Of a stretch of 18,124 nt of DNA, positions 14,041 to 18,124 are shown in pieces (within the stretch, counting starts at the first letter, position 1; each line of letters begins with the position of its first letter). The DNA comes from an uncultured Anaerovibrio sp. GTDB lineage: Bacteria; Bacillota; Negativicutes; Selenomonadales; Selenomonadaceae. The stretch is taken from NCBI GenBank assembly GCA_902785445.1, contig CACZYN010000011.1, forward strand, positions 1 to 18,124. The letters are read 5' to 3'. The notes under the pieces were generated by a model. That model was given only the letters and a program-made list of their open reading frames with translations. It was not told the origin of the DNA and did no database searches. A program made the position numbers and the translations under genes.

Positions 14041-14898
14041 ATGCCATTTCCATTTGAATTTCCTGTACTATCACAATTTCATGCCCTGCTGGGAACAGTG
14101 GGTATTTGGGATGTCATTGATGTTCTGATAGTTGCAGTTATTTTATATAAAGTATACGAAATGCTGAAGGATACCCGGGCCATTACCTTGGTAAAGGGCC
14201 TGGTTGTGTTGATGATTGTTACCTTGTTGGCCAGCTTTTTGGAACTTCACGTTATTTCCTGGTTGCTGCAGAAAACAGTAACCCTGCTTTTTGTGGCCTT
14301 GCCTATCGTATTCCAACCGGAATTACGGCGGGCTTTGGAGCGTATCGGCCAGGGGCGGTTTTTGGCCAATGATAATTTCCTCAATATTGAGGAAGCCAAT
14401 TCACTGGTCAACGAAATTGACAAGGCTGTATTCAATATGGCGGACAAGAAAATTGGCGCCTTGTTGGTAATTGAAAAAAATGTAGGTATAAATGAAATCA
14501 TTGATACTGGCATAAAAATAGATGCCATTGTTACTTCAGAATTTTTGATGAATGTTTTTATTCCGAATACTCCACTGCATGATGGTGCGGCAGTTATACG
14601 GGGACGGCGTATGGTGGCGGCGGGCTGTTATCTGCCTCTGACAGATGACCGGTCTCTTAGCACCGAATTGGGAACCCGTCATCGCTCGGCAATTGGTCTG
14701 TCCGAGCAGTGTGATGCGCTTATTATCATCGTAAGTGAAGAGACTGGTGTAGTATCAGTAGCGGAAAATGGCCGTATTCAGCGGTATATGAATCATGATA
14801 GCTTAAGACAGCGGCTGCGGCCACTGTTCCAGGAGGAAAAAACCAGCCTGAAGTTTAAGGATATTATCGACAATTGGAGGAAGAAAGATGATGAATAG
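14041..14898 (+). CDS. cdaA: Diadenylate cyclase CdaA (c-di-AMP synthase)
   Basis: This membrane enzyme joins two ATP into cyclic di-AMP, a signal for osmolyte, potassium and cell-wall control. Numbered from the ATG at 14041 (285 residues), three membrane helices lie at about 22-40, 48-68 and 74-93. The DisA_N catalytic domain follows, with LHDGAAVIRG (179-188; DGA motif 181-183) and GTRHRSAIG (211-219; RHR motif 213-215), both complete, so the protein should be active. A TTG six bases upstream (14035) is in frame but lies only 3 nt from GAGGGG (14026-14031). The ATG has a 9-nt spacer and is preferred. The last 11 nt overlap cdaR. Confidence 0.96.
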   Translation: MPFPFEFPVLSQFHALLGTVGIWDVIDVLIVAVILYKVYEMLKDTRAITLVKGLVVLMIVTLLASFLELHVISWLLQKTVTLLFVALPIVFQPELRRALERIGQGRFLANDNFLNIEEANSLVNEIDKAVFNMADKKIGALLVIEKNVGINEIIDTGIKIDAIVTSEFLMNVFIPNTPLHDGAAVIRGRRMVAAGCYLPLTDDRSLSTELGTRHRSAIGLSEQCDALIIIVSEETGVVSVAENGRIQRYMNHDSLRQRLRPLFQEEKTSLKFKDIIDNWRKKDDE

Positions 14899-15826
14899 CA
14901 TAAAGGATTTATTCAGAAGAAATCTTCCCGCCAAGATATTGGCCTTAATTGGGGCGATTGTTCTGTGGGGCTTTGTAATGAATGAGGAAAATCCCGCGGT
15001 TAATTCCACTTTTACGGTGCCGGTGTATACTATAAATGAGCCTGACGGCTATCGGATTGATATGTCCATCCGGGAAATTACCCTGCGAGTAAAGGCACCT
15101 CGTTCGTCCTTTACCTCGGTAAATGCTGATGATTTTAAGGCCTATGTTGATTTGGCAGAGGCTGTTGAAGGAAAAAACAGTATCAAGGTGCGCACAGTTG
15201 TGCCAAAGGGCTTTGAGGTAATCGAAATATCCGATGCCAATATTGATGTCACCATGGAAGCCGTGCTGGAAAAGACTTTGCCGGTGGATATTCAGGTGAC
15301 GGGAAATACCGGTGCCGGCAGTGCCTTGGAGAAAATTGTTCCTTCCAAGGATAAGGTTAAAATCAGTGGGCCACGAAACAGTGTAAGCAAGGTGGTTCGC
15401 CTGGTGGGCTATATGCCATTGGCGAATAATACCAAGGATTTTACCAGCAAGATAAAGCTCACACCAGTAGATGATGAGGGGAACCTGATTAATTCTGTGG
15501 AGGTCAGTCCACCGGAAATCGAGGTTACGGCCAAGATTATGAATGGTGTGGAGAAAAAGCTGATTTCTGTTAAGCCTCAGTACACTGGTAATCCAGCTGC
15601 TGGTTTTGCGGTGGCAGGAGTTGTTGTACTGCCGGAGCGGTTGGAGGTTATTGGGCGAACGGAGCAGCTTGGCGGAATAAATGAAATTCTTACGGAGTCC
15701 TTTGCCATTGATGGCATTCGGGAAGATGAAACAAAGGATGTTAATCTGTTATTGCCGGATGGCATAATCGTGCCAAACAAGCGGGTCTCCGTAAAGATAA
15801 AGTTAAAAAAGTCCGAGGATAAATAA
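14888..15826 (+). CDS. cdaR: YbbR-domain protein CdaR, regulator of CdaA
   Basis: This is a 312-residue protein with an N-terminal membrane anchor (about 13-31, LPAKILALIGAIVLWGFVM) and an outside portion made of three YbbR-like beta domains (about 40-125, 130-215 and 222-306). In Bacillus and Listeria CdaR binds CdaA and modulates c-di-AMP synthesis; the same is expected here. GGAGG (14876-14880) lies 7 nt before the ATG at 14888, inside the cdaA end. A second in-frame ATG directly follows (14891, spacer 10) and could also serve. The overlap with cdaA indicates coupled translation. Confidence 0.93.
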   Translation: MMNSIKDLFRRNLPAKILALIGAIVLWGFVMNEENPAVNSTFTVPVYTINEPDGYRIDMSIREITLRVKAPRSSFTSVNADDFKAYVDLAEAVEGKNSIKVRTVVPKGFEVIEISDANIDVTMEAVLEKTLPVDIQVTGNTGAGSALEKIVPSKDKVKISGPRNSVSKVVRLVGYMPLANNTKDFTSKIKLTPVDDEGNLINSVEVSPPEIEVTAKIMNGVEKKLISVKPQYTGNPAAGFAVAGVVVLPERLEVIGRTEQLGGINEILTESFAIDGIREDETKDVNLLLPDGIIVPNKRVSVKIKLKKSEDK

Positions 15827-15843
15827 TTAGCGAGGTTTTTGCT

Positions 15844-17454
15844 GTGATTAGGATTCAGAATTTTAGCGTATCCTTTAATGATAAGACACCCCTTGCTGTG
15901 CTAGTTGAAAAGCGATTGGAATTACCACCTCACTCTATAAGTGGGGTGGTAATTGTGCGTAAAGCTATAGATGCCAGACGCTACAAAGGGGCAGGTATAA
16001 AATTTATATATATACTTGATGTGATAGTATCCGGTAACGAAAAGAAGATTTTAACCCGGTTTAAAAGGGATAAAAATATTAGTCCGGCACCGGTAAAGCA
16101 AGAGAAAAGAGTCTTTACACCACCTAAGGACCAGGATTTGCCACCAGTGGTGGTGGGCTTTGGTCCGGCGGGGATGTTTGCGGCCCTGACCTTGGCCCGG
16201 GCGGGCTATAAACCAATAGTTTTGGAACGGGGCCGGGATGTGGACCAGCGCCATGCGGATATTCAACAATTTTGGCAGGGTGGCGCCTTTTCACCCAAAT
16301 CCAATGTGCAGTTTGGTGAGGGAGGAGCGGGAACCTTTTCCGATGGTAAGCTCACCACCCGTGTTTCGGATCCCCTGATTCGGGAGGTGCTGGAAGATTT
16401 CGTAGCTGCCGGGGCTCCGGAGGATATTAAATACCTTCATAAGCCTCATATAGGAACGGATATACTTCGCAAGGTGGTAAAGAACATCCGGCTGGAGATC
16501 ATTCGGCTGGGAGGCGAAGTAAGATTTGAAAATCAGGTAACAGCTATTGAAAAAACTGGCGATGGAGCCATAACTGCCGTAATAATCAATGATTCGGAGC
16601 GCCTGGAGGCTCGGGCAGTATTCTTTGGTATTGGTCATTCTGCCCGGGATACTTATGAAATGCTGTATGAGGCTGGCCTTAGTATGGAAGCCAAGCCCTT
16701 TGCTGTGGGGGTTCGTATCGAGCACCCGCAGGAAATGATTGATAAGTCTCAATATGGGGCGGATGCTGGGCATGAAATGCTGCCAGTGGCGGATTACGCC
16801 CTGACCTATAATGATAAAGCACAGGGACGGGGAGCTTATTCCTTTTGCATGTGCCCTGGAGGACAGGTGGTGGCTGCTGCATCGGAAATTGGTGGCGTAG
16901 TTACCAATGGAATGAGCAATTATCATCGGGATTCAGGAGTGGCTAATTCAGCTTTGTTGGTAACAGTGAATACCAGTGATTTTGCCAATCATGTTTTAGG
17001 AGGCATCGAATTCCAGCGGAAATGGGAAAGAGCGGCCTTTAAAGCCGGGGGCGGAGAATATTATGCTCCGGTGCAGACGGTAGGAGATTTCCTCACAGGT
17101 AAATCCGGCTCCCAGGATTTTCTCACCAAGCCATCCTACCAGCCGGGGATAAAACCAGCGGATTTACATGAATGCTTGCCGGATTTTGTTTGCGGTATGC
17201 TTACAGATGCCTTGCCGTATTTTGGTCGAAAAATTCCTGGCTTTGATGATAAGGGGGCAGTAATGACGGGTATAGAAAGCCGTTCTTCAGCTCCTTGCCG
17301 TATCATTCGCAGTCGGGATACTTATGAATCACAGTCCGTGCCGGGATTTTATCCTATTGGCGAGGGAGCGGGCTATGCCGGTGGTATAATGAGCGCAGCG
17401 GTGGATGGAATAAATGCGGCACTTGCTTTTTTGAACAAAAAGGCTCATACTTAA
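15844..17454 (+). CDS. COG2509-type FAD-dependent dehydrogenase of unknown substrate
   Basis: This is a 536-residue flavoprotein. An N-terminal alpha/beta domain of about 80 residues is joined by a basic, proline-rich linker (about 80-100) to a Rossmann FAD fold: VVVGFGPAGMFAALTLARAG at 102-121, with Glu128 in VLERG as the likely ribose-binding residue. QFGEGGAGTFSDGKL (156-170) and the C-terminal GEGAGYAGGIMSAAVDG are typical of the COG2509 group. These enzymes have no established substrate that I know of. It is predicted cytosolic. The GTG start is set by GAGG (15832-15835) with an 8-nt spacer, 17 nt after cdaR. It lies between cdaR and glmM, which are adjacent in many Firmicutes. A strong hairpin lies within its first 110 nt. 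Confidence 0.88.
   Translation: MIRIQNFSVSFNDKTPLAVLVEKRLELPPHSISGVVIVRKAIDARRYKGAGIKFIYILDVIVSGNEKKILTRFKRDKNISPAPVKQEKRVFTPPKDQDLPPVVVGFGPAGMFAALTLARAGYKPIVLERGRDVDQRHADIQQFWQGGAFSPKSNVQFGEGGAGTFSDGKLTTRVSDPLIREVLEDFVAAGAPEDIKYLHKPHIGTDILRKVVKNIRLEIIRLGGEVRFENQVTAIEKTGDGAITAVIINDSERLEARAVFFGIGHSARDTYEMLYEAGLSMEAKPFAVGVRIEHPQEMIDKSQYGADAGHEMLPVADYALTYNDKAQGRGAYSFCMCPGGQVVAAASEIGGVVTNGMSNYHRDSGVANSALLVTVNTSDFANHVLGGIEFQRKWERAAFKAGGGEYYAPVQTVGDFLTGKSGSQDFLTKPSYQPGIKPADLHECLPDFVCGMLTDALPYFGRKIPGFDDKGAVMTGIESRSSAPCRIIRSRDTYESQSVPGFYPIGEGAGYAGGIMSAAVDGINAALAFLNKKAHT
15921..15953 (+). repeat. Intragenic 14-bp stem-loop near the start of the FAD dehydrogenase gene
   Basis: Bases 15921-15934 pair with 15940-15953 over 14 consecutive positions, with a single T-G wobble, around a 5-nt loop (CTATA). 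It begins 77 nt after the start codon and encodes residues 27-37. No T tract follows, so it is not a standard terminator. Confidence 0.8.
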
Positions 17455-17494
17455 TAGGTATGATTTGAATATTACTCATGGAGGGTTATTAATT

Positions 17495-18124
17495 ATGGCT
17501 AGATTATTTGGTACTGATGGTGTTCGTGGTGAGGCCAATGTGGAGCTGACACCGGAACTGGCCTACCGTTTAGGTCGGGCAGCAACCTTGTATTTTGGCG
17601 AAAATTCCGAGGCCATGCCAAAGATTCTCATCGGACGGGATACCCGTATTTCCGGTCAGATGTTTGAGGCAGCTCTTTGCGCCGGTATTTGCAGTGCCGG
17701 CGGCCGGGCAATTATCGTGGGAGTAATTCCAACTCCGGCTATTGCCTATTTGACTAAGAAAAAGCAGGCTAATTGCGGTATTGTTATTTCCGCATCCCAT
17801 AATCCATTTCATGATAACGGAATTAAGTTCTTTGGTGGCAATGGTTATAAGCTGCCGGATTCCGTGGAGGATGAGCTGGAGGAAATTGTCAGAAAGATCG
17901 AGGCTGGCGATGACTTCCCTCGCTCCACCGGAGCCAAGATGGGTTATATTGATTATCGCCACAATTATATTAATGAATACAAGGACTTTATTCTGTCCAC
18001 CTGCAAGGAACGGTTTGACGGTATGAAGATTGTCCTGGATTGCTCCAATGGTGCTGCCTATGAGGTAATGCCAATGGTTCTGAACAGCCTTGGGGCGGAT
18101 GTTATTTTCTCTAGCCCAGTCAGC
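17495..18124 (+). CDS. glmM: Phosphoglucosamine mutase, 5' part (cut by window end)
   Basis: This enzyme interconverts glucosamine-6-phosphate and glucosamine-1-phosphate on the route to UDP-GlcNAc for peptidoglycan and lipopolysaccharide. The first 210 codons are present with no stop, since the gene runs off the right edge. The start MARLFGTDGVRG is the family N-terminus. GIVISASHNPFHDNGIKFF (95-113) holds Ser101, the phosphoserine catalytic residue, and part of the sugar-binding region follows. GGAGGG (17480-17485) lies 9 nt before the ATG. It is 40 nt after the FAD dehydrogenase gene, with no promoter or terminator evident between, so it is likely in the cdaA operon. In Bacillus, Listeria and Lactococcus GlmM binds and inhibits CdaA. 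Confidence 0.97.
   Translation, partial: MARLFGTDGVRGEANVELTPELAYRLGRAATLYFGENSEAMPKILIGRDTRISGQMFEAALCAGICSAGGRAIIVGVIPTPAIAYLTKKKQANCGIVISASHNPFHDNGIKFFGGNGYKLPDSVEDELEEIVRKIEAGDDFPRSTGAKMGYIDYRHNYINEYKDFILSTCKERFDGMKIVLDCSNGAAYEVMPMVLNSLGADVIFSSPVS

Noticed and set aside
16291..16926. 211-codon open frame on the - strand inside the FAD dehydrogenase gene
   Set aside because: It is antisense to a well-supported gene and the translation has no family resemblance.

Overview
The window looks like chromosomal core DNA of a motile, anaerobic, diderm Firmicute, most likely a member of the Negativicutes (Selenomonas/Anaerovibrio-like). This is inferred from the gene set and not from a marker gene: formate-tetrahydrofolate ligase with a ferredoxin-linked NfnAB-type transhydrogenase, DapL-type lysine/peptidoglycan synthesis, a cdaA-cdaR-glmM c-di-AMP locus, flagellar motAB, strong AGGAGG ribosome binding sites and clear sigma-A promoters. 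I see no insertion sequences, phage genes, CRISPR arrays, tRNAs or rRNAs, and base use looks even throughout.

Region 1 (1-5876, + strand). After the terminator of an unseen upstream gene, a near-consensus promoter (72-100) drives a compact six-gene unit that ends at a bidirectional terminator (5832-5876). The genes are fhs, a short metF-like gene, nfnA, nfnB, a DUF523/TudS-like gene and a YbjN-like gene, with gaps of 2-21 nt. This unit joins the folate one-carbon pathway to a flavin/iron-sulfur electron-bifurcation module and carries two poorly understood proteins. I find it the most thought-provoking part of the window.

Region 2 (5894-9388, - strand). Reading leftward: a LysR-type regulator, a terminator-like hairpin, dapL (LL-diaminopimelate aminotransferase), then a DUF815 AAA+ ATPase 13 nt downstream of dapL.

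Region 3 (9389-12539, + strand). A 311-bp AT-rich divergent intergenic region is followed by motA-motB (flagellar stator), a strong terminator, then acpS and nnrD (acyl-carrier-protein activation and NAD(P)H-hydrate repair).

Region 4 (12540-13823, + strand). ilvE (branched-chain aminotransferase) is a single-gene unit with its own promoter, a palindromic candidate operator at the -35 edge and a terminator.

Region 5 (13824-18124, + strand). cdaA, cdaR, a COG2509-type FAD-dependent dehydrogenase and glmM (cut by the window edge) follow. This is the widespread c-di-AMP/cell-wall-precursor operon with a flavoprotein placed between cdaR and glmM. The flavoprotein gene holds a 14-bp near-perfect stem-loop near its start.

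No wholly new multi-gene defence or mobile system is visible. The best candidates for new biology are the fhs-metF-nfnAB-DUF523-YbjN unit, the flavoprotein in the c-di-AMP operon with its intragenic hairpin, and a short motif shared between the dapL and ilvE upstream regions.
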